From the NCBI RefSeq assembly GCF_001681715.1, contig NZ_LNWY01000006.1:368969-432968 (forward strand): DNA of 64,000 bases, read 5' to 3'. The notes under the pieces are model-generated. The model made no database searches, had not been told where the DNA came from, and worked only from the letters and a program-made list of their open reading frames with translations. Below are positions 52,667 through 63,248 of this stretch, piece by piece. A program made the translations under genes and the position numbers. Every line of letters starts with the position of its first letter. Positions within the stretch are counted from its first letter, which is position 1. The DNA comes from Tritonibacter mobilis. Lineage in GTDB: Bacteria > Pseudomonadota > Alphaproteobacteria > Rhodobacterales > Rhodobacteraceae.

Positions 52667-53326
52667 ATGCGCCGTTTCCTGATTCTTCTCGTCCTCTGGG
52701 TTGCAGCTTGTACCGGGATCAACCCGGACGATCCGCATTATCGTGCCTTTGTTGATGTGGCGCAGAAGGTAGAGCCTGTGGGCGAGGCACAGTGCCGGAA
52801 GAAGAACCCAAACCGCAATTGTGATTTCCAGGTCCAGCTTGATCTTGATCCCGCAGCACCGGCGAACGCCTTTCAAACCGTAGACCGCAGCGGTCGTCCG
52901 GTGGTGATTTTTACAGGAACGATGCTGAAGAGCTTTCGCAATGCCGACGAGATGGCCTTCGTCATGAGCCACGAGATGGCCCACCACATCCTTGGCCATC
53001 TCGATCAGCAACGCATCAATGCGGTGAAGGGAGCGGTTTTCCTCGGTGAATTGGTGTCCCTCGAAGGGGGCACGCCGGAGCAGGTGGCCAATGCCCAATA
53101 TGTCGGCGCAGTTGTGGGCGCACGCAGCTATTCCAAGGCGTTTGAGCTCGAAGCCGACACGCTCGGCACGATCATCACTCATCAGGCGGGCTACCGCCCG
53201 AGCATTGGCGTCAAGTACTTTGATGCGATCCCCGATCCCGGTGATGCATTTCTGGGCACCCATCCCGCCAATCCGGATCGCATCCGTTTGGTCAATCAAA
53301 CCATCCGCAAATACCGCCTGAACTGA
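52667..53326 (+). CDS. M48 family metalloprotease, predicted lipoprotein
   Basis: A 219-residue protein with a lipoprotein signal ([15 protein letters not shown], Cys15), zinc-site HEMAHH (102-107) and the third ligand in FELEADTLG. Compact BepA/LoiP-like M48 proteases of this kind act on outer membrane protein quality. GGAG lies 4 nt before the ATG at 52667. YigZ follows 9 bp downstream, so they are probably co-transcribed. Confidence 0.88.
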   Translation: MRRFLILLVLWVAACTGINPDDPHYRAFVDVAQKVEPVGEAQCRKKNPNRNCDFQVQLDLDPAAPANAFQTVDRSGRPVVIFTGTMLKSFRNADEMAFVMSHEMAHHILGHLDQQRINAVKGAVFLGELVSLEGGTPEQVANAQYVGAVVGARSYSKAFELEADTLGTIITHQAGYRPSIGVKYFDAIPDPGDAFLGTHPANPDRIRLVNQTIRKYRLN

Positions 53327-53335
53327 GAGGGCATC

Positions 53336-53716
53336 ATGTCAAAGGATACCGAGGTCACGCGGCTGGCCCTCAAAAAGCTTGGCGTGGTACTGACAGATCG
53401 CGGATCAAAATACGCGGTGAGTGGTGCATGCGTGCGCAGCCGCGAGGATGTGGATGCAGTGCTCGCCACCCTCAAAGCAGAACGCAGCTACGCCAAGGCC
53501 ACCCACAATACATGGGCCGCAATGCTGCCCACCGGTGCGCTCAAGGCTGACGATGGTGAAAGTGGCGCCGGGATGGTGATCCTGCGCATGATGGAACGTG
53601 AGGGCCTCAGCGATCATGTGATCATCGTAACGCGTTGGTATGGGGGCAAAAAACTCGGTGGAGATCGATTTCGCCGGGTGCAGGATGCAGTCCGCGCCTA
53701 TATAGAAGCGCTCTGA
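53336..53716 (+). CDS. YigZ/IMPACT N-terminal (UPF0029) family protein
   Basis: A 126-residue protein with the family's signature: SRYAKATHNTWAA-like (RSYAKATHNTWAAML), DDGESGAGMVIL, and VTRWYGGKKLGGDRFRRV. IMPACT-type domains bind RNA or GCN1; the bacterial role is unknown. It lacks the second, C-terminal domain of E. coli YigZ (about 200 residues). Downstream of the M48 gene. Confidence 0.87.
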   Translation: MSKDTEVTRLALKKLGVVLTDRGSKYAVSGACVRSREDVDAVLATLKAERSYAKATHNTWAAMLPTGALKADDGESGAGMVILRMMEREGLSDHVIIVTRWYGGKKLGGDRFRRVQDAVRAYIEAL

Positions 53717-53812
53717 GGCGCAGGCGTAAAACCTCTATTTGACCTGCATCAAGGCGCTATGTGTCGGGTGACGGCATGCTTTTCCCTGAACGAGAGAACA
53801 GGAGCGCGCAGC

Positions 53813-54088
53813 ATGATTGACCCGGACAAGCTCAAAACCCACGCAGCCCTTTTTGACAAGATGGGCAAAGCGGTCGGTCTCGATCTCGAAGAAGAAGCCA
53901 TAAATGGCAACTTGCAGTTCGACGAGATTGCCGAGGCGGTATTGCGCTGTACGCGCTGCGCCTGTCCCAAGACCTGCTCTCGCTATCTGGGTGGTTTGAC
54001 CGAGGAGGTCGAGCGCACGCCCGACTATTGCCGCAACGCTGATCTGCTGAGCTATCTTAAGGAAGAGCGCGCGATGGCGGCGGAATAG
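53813..54088 (+). CDS. DUF6455 family protein
   Basis: A 91-residue protein with the cysteine cluster LRCTRCACPKTCSRYLGG...DYCRNADLL, five cysteines that could bind metal. Function unknown; I know the family mainly from Rhodobacteraceae. AGGAG is 9 nt before the ATG at 53813 and excludes the longer frame. A terminator shared with gatB follows. Confidence 0.8.
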   Translation: MIDPDKLKTHAALFDKMGKAVGLDLEEEAINGNLQFDEIAEAVLRCTRCACPKTCSRYLGGLTEEVERTPDYCRNADLLSYLKEERAMAAE

Positions 54089-54115
54089 GCGCTGCAAACA
54101 GCCAGAGCGATACAC

Positions 54116-54141
54116 AAAAGGCGACCCGGAGGTCGCCTTTT
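54116..54141. terminator. Bidirectional terminator between DUF6455 gene and gatB
   Basis: AAAAGGCGACC/GGTCGCCTTTT with a CGGA tetraloop and T-runs on both strands; the genes are convergent. Confidence 0.93.
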
Positions 54142-54166
54142 TTCATTGGAAGGGCAGGACGTCGCC

Positions 54167-55675
54167 TTAGCCCAGTTTCTTCGCGACCAGTTCGTTCACG
54201 GCCTTGGGGTTGGCCTTGCCGCCGGTGGCTTTCATCACCTGACCGACGAACCAGCCTGCAAGTTTCGGGTTCTCTTTGGCCTTTTCCACCTGTGCGGGGT
54301 TGGCAGCAATGATCTCGTCCAGAGCTGCCTCAATCGCACCGGTGTCGGTGACCTGCTTCATGCCGCGCTCTTCGACGATCTGGGCCGGGTCGCCGCCTTC
54401 GGTATAGACGATCTCAAAGAGGTCTTTGGCGATCTTGCCGGAGATGGCGCCAGAGGCGATCAGATCAATCACACCGCCAAGTTGCACGGGCGAAACCGGG
54501 CTGTCGGTGATGTCCTTGTCGTCCTTTTTCAGGCGACCGAACAGTTCGTTGATGACCCAGTTCGCGGCCAGTTTGCCGCTGCGGCCCTTGGCGACCTCAT
54601 CGAAATAGTTGGCGCTTTCCAGATCTGCAGTCAGCACGGAAGCGTCATAATCGGTCAGGCCGAAGTCTTTGATGAAGCGCGCTTTTTTATCGTCGGGCAG
54701 CTCGGGAAGGGCGGCCTTGATGCCATCCACCCAGTCTTGTTCGATCTCCAGAGGCAGCAGATCGGGGTCGGGGAAGTAACGATAGTCATGCGCTTCTTCT
54801 TTGGAGCGCATCGAACGGGTTTCGCCCTTGTCGGGATCATAGAGCCGGGTTTCCTGCTCCACTTCGCCGCCAGCCTCGACAATGGCGATCTGACGACGGG
54901 CCTCGACCTCGATCGCCTGCTGGATAAAGCGCATGGAGTTCATGTTCTTGATCTCGCAACGGGTGCCGAGATGCGAGAAATCCTGCGTTTCCTGATACTT
55001 CTCGTACTGGCCCGCGCGGCAGATGGAAACGTTCACATCGGCGCGCAGGTTGCCGTTCTGCATGTTGCCGTCGCAGGTGCCAAGGTAACGCATGATCTGG
55101 CGCAGCTTGGCGATGTAGGCGGCGGCTTCCTCGGGGCCACGGATGTCCGGGCGCGAGACGATCTCCATCAGACACACGCCGGTGCGGTTCAGGTCCACAA
55201 AGGACATGGACGGGTCCATATCGTGAATGGATTTGCCGGCGTCCTGTTCCATGTGGATGCGCTCGATCCGCACCATGCGCGCCGTGCCATCGCCAAGTTC
55301 CACCAGCACTTCGCCTTCGCCCACGATGGGGTGGTAGAGCTGGGAGATCTGATAGCCCTGCGGCAGGTCGGGGTAGAAATAGTTCTTGCGGTCAAAGGCG
55401 GACCAGAGATTGATATCTGCCTTGAGGCCAAGGCCCGTGCGCACCGCCTGTTCGACGCAATATTCGTTGATCACCGGCAACATGCCGGGCATCGCCGCAT
55501 CCACAAAGGCCACGTTAGAGTTGGGTTCGGCGCCGAATTGGGTCGAGGCCCCCGAGAAGAGCTTGGCATTGGAGCTGACCTGGGCATGCACCTCCATGCC
55601 GATGACCAGTTCCCAGTCATGCTTGGCACCCGCGATCACTTTGGGCTTGGGGAGTTCATATGTCAGGTCGAGCAT
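54167..55675 (-). CDS. gatB: Aspartyl/glutamyl-tRNA(Asn/Gln) amidotransferase subunit B
   Basis: A 502-residue subunit of GatCAB, which converts misacylated Glu-tRNA(Gln) or Asp-tRNA(Asn) to the correct amide form. Visible: [49 protein letters not shown] [27 protein letters not shown], and the C-terminal YqeY-like domain with [14 protein letters not shown]. The ATG at 55675 ([12 protein letters not shown]) fits the family. gatA and gatC are not in the window. Divergent from tex. Confidence 0.97.
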   Translation of the reverse strand: MLDLTYELPKPKVIAGAKHDWELVIGMEVHAQVSSNAKLFSGASTQFGAEPNSNVAFVDAAMPGMLPVINEYCVEQAVRTGLGLKADINLWSAFDRKNYFYPDLPQGYQISQLYHPIVGEGEVLVELGDGTARMVRIERIHMEQDAGKSIHDMDPSMSFVDLNRTGVCLMEIVSRPDIRGPEEAAAYIAKLRQIMRYLGTCDGNMQNGNLRADVNVSICRAGQYEKYQETQDFSHLGTRCEIKNMNSMRFIQQAIEVEARRQIAIVEAGGEVEQETRLYDPDKGETRSMRSKEEAHDYRYFPDPDLLPLEIEQDWVDGIKAALPELPDDKKARFIKDFGLTDYDASVLTADLESANYFDEVAKGRSGKLAANWVINELFGRLKKDDKDITDSPVSPVQLGGVIDLIASGAISGKIAKDLFEIVYTEGGDPAQIVEERGMKQVTDTGAIEAALDEIIAANPAQVEKAKENPKLAGWFVGQVMKATGGKANPKAVNELVAKKLG

Positions 55676-55883
55676 CGAGCGGCCCTTCTTGCGATTGATC
55701 CATGTGTTCCTTGGCGTTCTAGGCGGGAGAGCGCACAGGAGCAAGGGGCTTTGGTGTCTGGACCGCGCGGCAGCGCACCGCTTGCTGCGGTTTGCCCCCT
55801 TGGCGGGCGACGTGACCCCGGCTAAGACAGATTTCCCGGTGGTATCTGTAGCCCCGGATCAGGTTGCCAGAGGAGACGCCCCG

Positions 55884-58250
55884 TTGACCACCGCGGACAC
55901 CATGCCCCAGACGCAAGCACGCATCAGCCAGACCATCGCCGGTGAAATCAGTGCCAACGCCAAACAGGTCAGCGCTGCCGTCGCGCTGCTGGACGAAGGC
56001 GCGACCGTGCCCTTCATCGCGCGCTACCGCAAAGAGGTCACTGGCGGGTTGGATGACACGCAGCTGCGCACCCTGTCGGAGCGTCTGGAGTATCTGCGCG
56101 AGATGGAGAAACGCCGTGCGGCGATCCTTGAGTCGATCAAATCTCAGGATAAGCTGACGGATGATCTGGCGGCCTCCATCGCCAAGGCGGAGACCAAAGC
56201 ACAACTGGAAGACATCTATCTGCCCTACAAGCCCAAACGCCGCACCAAGGCGATGATCGCGCGGGAAAACGGGCTGGAGCCGCTGCTGGATGCAATTCTG
56301 ACGGATCGCGGAGCCGACCCCGAGGCGCTGGCGGCAGGTTATCTTTCTGAGGCGGTAGAAGACACCAAATCGGCCCTGAATGGTGCCCGTGACATTCTGA
56401 CGGAACGCCTGACTGAAAACGCCGATCTGTTGGGGCGTTTGCGGACCTATATGCAATCCGAGGCCGTACTGAGCGCCAAGGTTGTCGAAGGTAAGGAACA
56501 GGCAGGCGCAAAGTTCTCGGATTACTTTCAACACTCTGAAAGCTGGAAAACCACGCCCTCGCACCGGGCGCTGGCGATGCTGCGGGGCTCCAATGAGGGC
56601 ATCCTGACGCTGGACATTGCACCTCCGGGCGAAGAGGGTGTGACGCGGGCCGAGGAGATGGTCGCGGCGGTGCTGGATGTGCGCGGCAGTGCACCGGGCG
56701 ACAAATGGCTCCGTAAGGTGGCGGGCTGGACGTGGCGGGTGAAACTGTCGCTGTCGATGATGCTGGAGTTGATGGGCGATCTGCGCACGCGGGCACAGGA
56801 TGAGGCGATCGCCGTCTTTGCGCGCAATCTCAAGGACTTGCTCTTTGCAGCGCCGGCCGGTGCGCGACCGACTCTCGGGCTGGACCCGGGCATTCGCACC
56901 GGCGTCAAAGCGGCGGTGGTTGATGCAACCGGCAAATTGGTGGCCACCGAGACCCTGTACCCGTTTCAACCCAAAAATGATCTGCGCGGGGCGCAGGTCT
57001 CCATCCTGAAGCTGATCGCAGAACACGGCGTCGAACTGATCGCGATTGGCAATGGCACCGCCAGCCGCGAAACCGAACGCATGGTGGCAGAGGTTCTGAA
57101 TAACCTGCCCGCCAAGGTGAAAGCCCCGACCAAGGTAGTGGTTTCTGAGGCTGGTGCGTCGGTCTACTCCGCGTCTGAACTGGCCGCGCGGGAGTTCCCG
57201 GATCTGGATGTCAGCTTGCGCGGGGCGGTCTCAATCGCGCGGCGCCTGCAGGACCCGCTGGCGGAGCTGGTCAAGATCGAACCCAAGAGCATCGGTGTCG
57301 GCCAGTACCAGCATGACGTTGACCAGCACAAACTCTCCAAATCGCTGGAGGCAGTCATTGAGGATGTGGTGAATGCGGTGGGCGTTGACCTCAATATGGC
57401 CTCAGCCCCGCTCTTGGCGCATGTCTCGGGCCTTGGCCCCGGCCTCGCCGAAGCCATCGTGGCCCATCGCGATATCAACGGCGCATTCGCCACCCGCAAG
57501 GAGCTGTTGAAAGTCGCACGTCTCGGTCCCAAGGCGTTTGAGCAATGCGCGGGGTTCCTGCGTATCCAAGACGGCAAAGAGCCATTGGATGCGTCCGCCG
57601 TACACCCCGAAAGCTATGATGTCGCGCGTAAAATCGTGGCCGCCTGTGGGCGCGATATTCGCCAAATCATGGGTGATGCTGCTGCACTAAAATCCCTGCG
57701 CGCTGAAACATTTGTTGCGGGCGACGTTGGCCTGCCCACTGTTCGGGATATCTTTGCGGAGCTGGAAAAGCCGGGTCGTGACCCGCGCCCGTCCTTTGTG
57801 ACCGCCAGCTTCACCGATGGTGTGGAAGAGATCACCGATCTCAAACCGGGCATGGTACTCGAAGGCACGGTGACCAATGTCGCGGCCTTTGGGGCCTTTA
57901 TCGATATCGGCGTGCATCAGGACGGGTTGGTGCACGTCAGCCAGCTGGCCGACAAATTCGTGAAAGACCCGCATGAGATCGTGAAAACCGGTCAGGTGGT
58001 GAAAGTCACGGTGGTCGAGGTCGACGTGCCCCGCAAACGCATCGGTCTTACGATGAAAAAAGACGGTGGCGCGTCTGCACGGGATGATCGCAATGCCCGT
58101 GGTCCCGCAAAGGGGAGCCAGCGCGATGGCGCTAAGGGGCGTTCATCGCAACACTCACGACAGAAGATGTCGGCCACGCCCAAAGGCAAAGCCAACAACG
58201 ACACCGGTGCGCTGGGCGCGGCTCTGATGGACGCGTTCAAGAAGAAATAG
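55884..58250 (+). CDS. RNA-binding transcription accessory protein Tex
   Basis: A 788-residue Tex-family protein. Visible: [15 protein letters not shown] near the N-terminus, YKPKRRTKA, the YqgF-like domain start [18 protein letters not shown], HhH region [24 protein letters not shown], and a C-terminal S1 domain ([33 protein letters not shown]). A basic, Gly/Arg/Lys-rich tail follows. I chose the TTG at 55884 because AGAGGAG (55869-55875) is 8 nt upstream; an in-frame ATG at 55902 lacks a site. Role: nucleic-acid binding, poorly understood. Confidence 0.93.
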   Translation: MTTADTMPQTQARISQTIAGEISANAKQVSAAVALLDEGATVPFIARYRKEVTGGLDDTQLRTLSERLEYLREMEKRRAAILESIKSQDKLTDDLAASIAKAETKAQLEDIYLPYKPKRRTKAMIARENGLEPLLDAILTDRGADPEALAAGYLSEAVEDTKSALNGARDILTERLTENADLLGRLRTYMQSEAVLSAKVVEGKEQAGAKFSDYFQHSESWKTTPSHRALAMLRGSNEGILTLDIAPPGEEGVTRAEEMVAAVLDVRGSAPGDKWLRKVAGWTWRVKLSLSMMLELMGDLRTRAQDEAIAVFARNLKDLLFAAPAGARPTLGLDPGIRTGVKAAVVDATGKLVATETLYPFQPKNDLRGAQVSILKLIAEHGVELIAIGNGTASRETERMVAEVLNNLPAKVKAPTKVVVSEAGASVYSASELAAREFPDLDVSLRGAVSIARRLQDPLAELVKIEPKSIGVGQYQHDVDQHKLSKSLEAVIEDVVNAVGVDLNMASAPLLAHVSGLGPGLAEAIVAHRDINGAFATRKELLKVARLGPKAFEQCAGFLRIQDGKEPLDASAVHPESYDVARKIVAACGRDIRQIMGDAAALKSLRAETFVAGDVGLPTVRDIFAELEKPGRDPRPSFVTASFTDGVEEITDLKPGMVLEGTVTNVAAFGAFIDIGVHQDGLVHVSQLADKFVKDPHEIVKTGQVVKVTVVEVDVPRKRIGLTMKKDGGASARDDRNARGPAKGSQRDGAKGRSSQHSRQKMSATPKGKANNDTGALGAALMDAFKKK

Positions 58251-58288
58251 CGCAAGGGAGATGCGCTGCCCCTGTCCTCTTCTAACCT

Positions 58289-58341
58289 TAAATATCCCGG
58301 GGGAGAGGCCCTGCAAGGGCCGAGGGGGCAGCGCCCCCTCT
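58289..58341. repeat. Structured intergenic repeat, family 2, copy B
   Basis: AAATATCCCGGGGG followed by hairpins GGCCCT/AGGGCC (58307-58321) and GGGGGC/GCCCCC (58324-58338), between convergent tex and an uncharacterised gene. Related to 15392-15430. Confidence 0.6.
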
Positions 58342-59677
58342 AACCTGCGGTGACTTCGGGACCGGTGTCTGTGAAAACCACCCGATAGCCCGCCTCAATG
58401 TCATCGCGAAACAGATCTGCAATGGCGCGCAGCGCATCCATTCTGCCCCGTTCGGCAAATTGCCGAACGGACCGCACCTGCGTGTCATTGTCAAATCCGG
58501 TTGATGCATGCGCCCAGATCATCGGATGCAATTCACGCAAATGGTTGCGGATCAGCCAATGGGCGGCCTCAGCGATCTGTGCCCGGATCTGTGCAACCTC
58601 GGCTGGCGTTTCAGCCTGTGAGCGCAGGGCGATACTACAATAGGCTGACATCAGGTTGATGCGTTCCTGCGAGGGCGCACGGGCAACGATATCGGCCACA
58701 CCATCCAGAAAAAACGCCACATCGACACCCTGACAAGCGGCATCGGACTGCGCTAGCGCGTCGAAATAGACCCAAGTATATCCCGCAGCGCCCCAGTGGT
58801 CCTGCACCAAGGAAGCGACGCGGCGTGCTTCTAATTCCAGTGCCATCAAGCCTTCAGCACCTTGTTCCACAAGATGCGTCCCAAGCGCGCGCAAATGGCG
58901 CGGGTTGCCGGGGTCGAGGCGGATCAGATCAATGTAATCATCGGCGATTTGCCGCAGATCGGCCGAGCGATCCGCACTGTAAAGCGCGCAACGCGCTGCC
59001 GCTACAAAGGGTTTGGCTGCCGCTTGCGCCGGGATTTGCAGCAACAGCGCTTTGGCACGGTTTTGATGAGCTTCTGACCGCGACGTCAGGGTCGCCCGTT
59101 GCCGGTTCGCTTTGCGCTTTGAAATCCGACGGCAGGCCCAGGCAATATCCAGATGGGCAAGCGCCACCAGCGTGGACATGACCGGGGTGCGCTCACATTC
59201 CAGCCGCATCCGTTCCAGCGACATAATTCCATCCAGTGTGACACGTTCGGAGGGCGACAGGCCTTCGCTCAGCGCATGCTCAACAGCATTTATGACATCC
59301 GCTCGGGCCCCATAGGCAATGAGATCCGCAATGGGCGTGCCGCCGGGCGTCGCTTCGCGGGCAGTATCTGCCGCGATGATCCGCGCCTCGACATCGTCCC
59401 ATCGTTCTTGGCGCGCCAGAAATTGCCCTTGGGCAATGGCGGCATCGGCGGCTTCGTCCTCTGCATTGGTCGCGGGCACCGGGATGGACAACACGTCCTC
59501 AAGTCGCAAGGGGGCTTCCGGTTCCTTGGCCTGTGCCCGTGCCGATGCCAGCGATACCGGCAAACGGAGCTTTGGAAAATTCATCCCATCACGGGCAAGC
59601 AACGTCGACACGCGAGGTGCGATCAAGCGGAGCGCTTTTTTTAAACCGTCTTTTGCCGGTGGTGCAGAGAGTGGCAT
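58340..59677 (-). CDS. Uncharacterised helical-repeat protein
   Basis: A protein of about 445 residues with no signal peptide or membrane helix. The body is alanine-rich and apparently all-helical, with TPR-like pairs (AIAQGQFLARQERWDDVEARI, IADDYIDLIRLDPGNPRHLRALGTHLVEQGAEGLMALE). I recognise no named domain. The start is uncertain: ATG 59677 (MPLSAPPAKDG) and a TTG at 59743 are both weak. It is the last minus-strand gene of the pepN group, 190 bp after the membrane protein gene. Confidence 0.6.
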   Translation of the reverse strand: MPLSAPPAKDGLKKALRLIAPRVSTLLARDGMNFPKLRLPVSLASARAQAKEPEAPLRLEDVLSIPVPATNAEDEAADAAIAQGQFLARQERWDDVEARIIAADTAREATPGGTPIADLIAYGARADVINAVEHALSEGLSPSERVTLDGIMSLERMRLECERTPVMSTLVALAHLDIAWACRRISKRKANRQRATLTSRSEAHQNRAKALLLQIPAQAAAKPFVAAARCALYSADRSADLRQIADDYIDLIRLDPGNPRHLRALGTHLVEQGAEGLMALELEARRVASLVQDHWGAAGYTWVYFDALAQSDAACQGVDVAFFLDGVADIVARAPSQERINLMSAYCSIALRSQAETPAEVAQIRAQIAEAAHWLIRNHLRELHPMIWAHASTGFDNDTQVRSVRQFAERGRMDALRAIADLFRDDIEAGYRVVFTDTGPEVTAG

Positions 59678-59866
59678 CAGCTGGTCCCAATTATTTTCAG
59701 CAGTCTGTTCTGAACCAAACTGTCTGAAAGATTTGAGGCGCAAACATGGCAGGGGCGGGGTGTTCCCCAGATCAATTTCGACAGGCCGCCGGGTAATGGC
59801 GGCAAAAGCGCGGCATTTTGCCGATAGCGCGAAAAGTCCGGGCAGAAGGCCGCCGATTGGTGCGGC

Positions 59867-60319
59867 TTAGGGAACAGTAAAATGCTGTTTTTTCATTGCG
59901 ATCTGGCGCGCGGCCAATGCCTCCTCAAAGGCGGACAACTTGGGAGTGACCTCTGCAGGAATGCGATGATGCGTGCCGATGCGCGTGTGAACGGTCGCGC
60001 GAATGGAAAAATCCCAGCGTGTCACCAGTAAGATATGATCGATTTCGCCCAGTGCGATATCGGCGCTACTGCGCACGCTCTGCCAGCGCAAGCGATCTTC
60101 GGAGAGTTCAAGCCACGCCACGGGGTTGCGCCACATTTCCCAAAGGGCTGGGAGCAGCGGCAAGGTCAGGAGCACAACAATCCAGCCGCGCGCCCCAAAC
60201 ATGAACGCGATCATGCCTACCGCCAGCGCCCATGCGCTGATCACCAATATGGTGCCAGTCGAGCGCGCGTCCCGTCTGAAACGGAACGCGCGGAGATTTG
60301 TGTCGCCCGTCTCAGGCAT
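59867..60319 (-). CDS. Uncharacterised membrane protein downstream of pepN
   Basis: A 150-residue protein with two adjacent membrane helices (about 22-60: TGTILVISAWALAVGMIAFMFG, WIVVLLTLPLLPALWEMW) followed by a PH-like cytoplasmic domain (VAWLELSEDRLRWQSVRSSADIALGEIDHILLVTRWDFS). Function unknown. Its ATG overlaps the pepN stop by 8 bp, so it is translated with pepN. Confidence 0.7.
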   Translation of the reverse strand: MPETGDTNLRAFRFRRDARSTGTILVISAWALAVGMIAFMFGARGWIVVLLTLPLLPALWEMWRNPVAWLELSEDRLRWQSVRSSADIALGEIDHILLVTRWDFSIRATVHTRIGTHHRIPAEVTPKLSAFEEALAARQIAMKKQHFTVP

Positions 60320-62876
60320 CAAGGATGCGGCTCACCATCTCATTGGTGTCGCGGCTCAGGCCGTCTACTGCTTTGATCCGTTTGAGCTCGGTCAGGATTT
60401 TCTCTTGCCGATCCGCATCATAGCGCTTCCACGTCTGCAACGCGGTACACATGCGGGCAGTGGTCTGTGGGTTCAGCGGATCAAGCGCGATCAACTGATC
60501 TGCCAATAGGCGATAGCCGCTGCCATCCGCCTGATGGAAACCGGCATGGTTCATCGACAAGGCCCCCATCACCGCGCGGAAGCGATTGGGGTTCTTGATG
60601 GTAAAGAGCGGATGCCGGGTCAGCGCTTCGGCCACGCCGGGGGCACGTTCAGGACGTGCGGTGGCAACCTGCAGTGCAAACCATTTGTCCATCACCAGCC
60701 GGTCGTCTTGCCATTGCTCATAAAACGCCTGTGATTGCGCCTCGCCTTTTTCGGCCTTTAGCAAACACGCCAGTGCGGTGTTTTGCACTGTCATGTTGTC
60801 GGCCGTTTCAAACTGTTTGGCCGCGGCCTCTGCGCCATCTATGCGGGTCAAAAGCGCCAGAATGCGCCCGTTGAGCGCCCGAAGGCCCGCATCCCGCGCG
60901 TCCGGCTTATAAGGCCCCTCGACCTTAGTGGCCGCAAACAACCGAGGCAGGCTATCTGAGAGATTCTGAGCCAATGTCTGAGCAAAGGTTTCGGCCGCAT
61001 CGTGGATGGCATCCGGGTCGGGCGTCACACCCTGATCGGCAAGCGCCTGCGCAATCTCGCTCTCGGAAGGGGGCGACAACACCAGTGCGCGGAAGGCTGG
61101 ATCAAGCGCATCATCCCGCACGAGAGATTGCAGTGCGTCCAGATATTGCGCATCCGGGCTTGCGCCCTCGGTCACCATTGCAATGCGCGAGGCCTTGGCC
61201 AACTCACGCCCCGCTTCCCAACGATTGAAGGGATCCGTGTCGTGGGCCAACAGGAACGCACGCTCCTCGGCCGAGGTTTCGCGCGTCAAAATGACCGGCG
61301 CGGAGAAATCCCGCAGGATTGACGGGATCGGACGGGCCGACAGCCCCTCAAAGCGGAAACTCTGTTCGGCCTTTGTCATTTCCAGCACGGTGGTTGGAAC
61401 CACCTCGTCGCCATTGGGGTTGAGTAGTCCCACCGCAATCGGAATGACCTTTGGGTCTTTGTGATCCTGACCGGGGGTCGGCGGCGTGGTCTGGCGGAAC
61501 GTTAGCGTATAGGTTCCACCCTCATAGGAGTCCTGCACCGATACACGCGGCGTGCCTGCCTGACTGTACCAATTCTTGAACTGTGCCAGATCGCGACCGG
61601 TGGAATCCTCAAACACCTTGATCCAGTCTTCAATGGTGCAGGCCTGCCCATCGTGACGTTCAAAGTAGAGATCAAGCGCGGTGTAATAGGCCTCGTCCCC
61701 AACCAGCCGTTTCAGCATGCCGATCACCTCGGCACCCTTTTCATAGACGGTTGCGGTATAAAAGTTGTTGATCTCCTGAAACGCCTCGGGGCGCACCGGA
61801 TGGGCGAGGGGGCCATTGTCCTCGGGGAATTGGCGCGCCCGCAGGTCAATCGCATCCTCAATCCGCTTCACCGGGGCAGAGCGCATGTCGGCCGTGAACT
61901 GCGCATCGCGATAGACCGTCAGACCCTCCTTCAAACAGAGCTGGAACCAATCTCGACAGGTGATCCGATTCCCGGTCCAGTTGTGAAAGTACTCATGGGC
62001 GATAATCGCCTCAATACGTTCGAAATTTGCATCTGTAGAGGTCTCTGGGCTGGCCAGAACACAAGAAGAGTTGAAAATGTTCAATCCCTTGTTTTCCATC
62101 GCACCCATGTTGAAGTCATCCACCGCGACGATATTGAACACGTCCAGGTCGTATTCACGCCCATAGACTTCCTCGTCCCATGTCATCGACTTTTTCAGCG
62201 CTTCCATACCAAAGGCACATTTGTCCTCGTCACCGGGGCGCACCCAGATGTTGAGTTCGACATCCTTGCCGGAGCCTGTGGAGAAGCGATCCGGATGATT
62301 GACCAGATCGCCGGCCACCAGCGCAAACAAATAAGCCGGTTTGGGCCATGGATCGTGCCATTCGGAATAGCCCGCCCCGCGATCACCGGGGTTGCCATTG
62401 GACAGCATGACCTTTTCCTCGCCCTCAATGCGCACGCTAAAAGTGCTCATTACGTCAGGGCGATCGGGGTAATAGGTGATCTTGCGGAACCCTTCGGCCT
62501 CACATTGGGTGCAATACATGCCATTGGACATGTACAGCCCTTCAAGCGCGGTATTGGCCTGTGGGTTGATCTCGACCTCCGCCTCCCAGGTGAATGGCTG
62601 ATCCGGCACATCGCAGGTTAGTCCCGTGTCGGTCAGAACTGGCGTGACCGCCTCACCATTGATGCGTGAAGATATCAGTTTAAGCTTTTCACCATGCAGG
62701 AAAAAATGCCGGTCTGGGGCGTCTGGATTGGGCGCAAAGCGGATCTTTGACAGCACCCGCGTGGTTTCCGGAGCGAGGCGAAAGGTCAGCTCGACACTCT
62801 CCACGACAAAGCCAAACGGGGCATAGTCCTTCAGGTAGAACGTCTCTGGCTGGGTGCTTGGAGCGGCGTCGTTCAT
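60312..62876 (-). CDS. pepN: Aminopeptidase N (M1 family)
   Basis: An 854-residue zinc aminopeptidase that removes N-terminal residues from peptides in the cytoplasm. Substrate-binding GAMEN (in FNMGAMENKGLN), zinc motif HEYFHNW followed after 18 residues by the Glu of LKEGLTVYRD, and the Ig-like and long helical C-terminal domains (PQTTARMCTALQTWKRYD) are present. The ATG at 62876 (MNDAAPSTQ) has GAAGGA upstream; the longer frame is not supported. Length is close to E. coli PepN (870). Confidence 0.96.
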   Translation of the reverse strand: MNDAAPSTQPETFYLKDYAPFGFVVESVELTFRLAPETTRVLSKIRFAPNPDAPDRHFFLHGEKLKLISSRINGEAVTPVLTDTGLTCDVPDQPFTWEAEVEINPQANTALEGLYMSNGMYCTQCEAEGFRKITYYPDRPDVMSTFSVRIEGEEKVMLSNGNPGDRGAGYSEWHDPWPKPAYLFALVAGDLVNHPDRFSTGSGKDVELNIWVRPGDEDKCAFGMEALKKSMTWDEEVYGREYDLDVFNIVAVDDFNMGAMENKGLNIFNSSCVLASPETSTDANFERIEAIIAHEYFHNWTGNRITCRDWFQLCLKEGLTVYRDAQFTADMRSAPVKRIEDAIDLRARQFPEDNGPLAHPVRPEAFQEINNFYTATVYEKGAEVIGMLKRLVGDEAYYTALDLYFERHDGQACTIEDWIKVFEDSTGRDLAQFKNWYSQAGTPRVSVQDSYEGGTYTLTFRQTTPPTPGQDHKDPKVIPIAVGLLNPNGDEVVPTTVLEMTKAEQSFRFEGLSARPIPSILRDFSAPVILTRETSAEERAFLLAHDTDPFNRWEAGRELAKASRIAMVTEGASPDAQYLDALQSLVRDDALDPAFRALVLSPPSESEIAQALADQGVTPDPDAIHDAAETFAQTLAQNLSDSLPRLFAATKVEGPYKPDARDAGLRALNGRILALLTRIDGAEAAAKQFETADNMTVQNTALACLLKAEKGEAQSQAFYEQWQDDRLVMDKWFALQVATARPERAPGVAEALTRHPLFTIKNPNRFRAVMGALSMNHAGFHQADGSGYRLLADQLIALDPLNPQTTARMCTALQTWKRYDADRQEKILTELKRIKAVDGLSRDTNEMVSRILDA

Positions 62877-62997
62877 GGATACATCCTTCGCGATTTTTGG
62901 GAACCTGCGCCGGGGCGCGTGCGTTTCACCTCCAAGACCTATGCAACCGAGGGCAGACGGGCAAGCTCCCTTCGTCCTCATTTGAAAGGAGAAGCTC

Positions 62998-63204
62998 ATG
63001 TCTGAAGCTGACACACCGATGACCACCCAGCGTGAGGTTCGCCAGCGCAAGCGCGGGCTCTACTGGCTGATTGCTCTCGTTGCGCTGATCTTGCTTGGTC
63101 TTGCGATCTTCGGGCTTGGGGATGACCTCACAAGCGTCGAAGGGCAGGCGATTGATGCGCCCACCACTGAGAGCGTGACCACGACGGGTGAAAGTGGCGA
63201 TTGA
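62998..63204 (+). CDS. Small single-pass membrane protein of unknown function
   Basis: A 68-residue protein: basic N-terminus (TTQREVRQRKRG), one membrane helix (about 21-41, LYWLIALVALILLGLAIFGLG), and an acidic, Thr-rich tail likely in the periplasm. A strong GAAAGGAGAA lies before the ATG. It is divergent from pepN; a mobile-type intergenic repeat follows. No known family. Confidence 0.65.
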   Translation: MSEADTPMTTQREVRQRKRGLYWLIALVALILLGLAIFGLGDDLTSVEGQAIDAPTTESVTTTGESGD

Positions 63205-63248
63205 TCCCCTAGAGGGTGCGCCGTTTATGCGAAATTGTGGACATAAAA

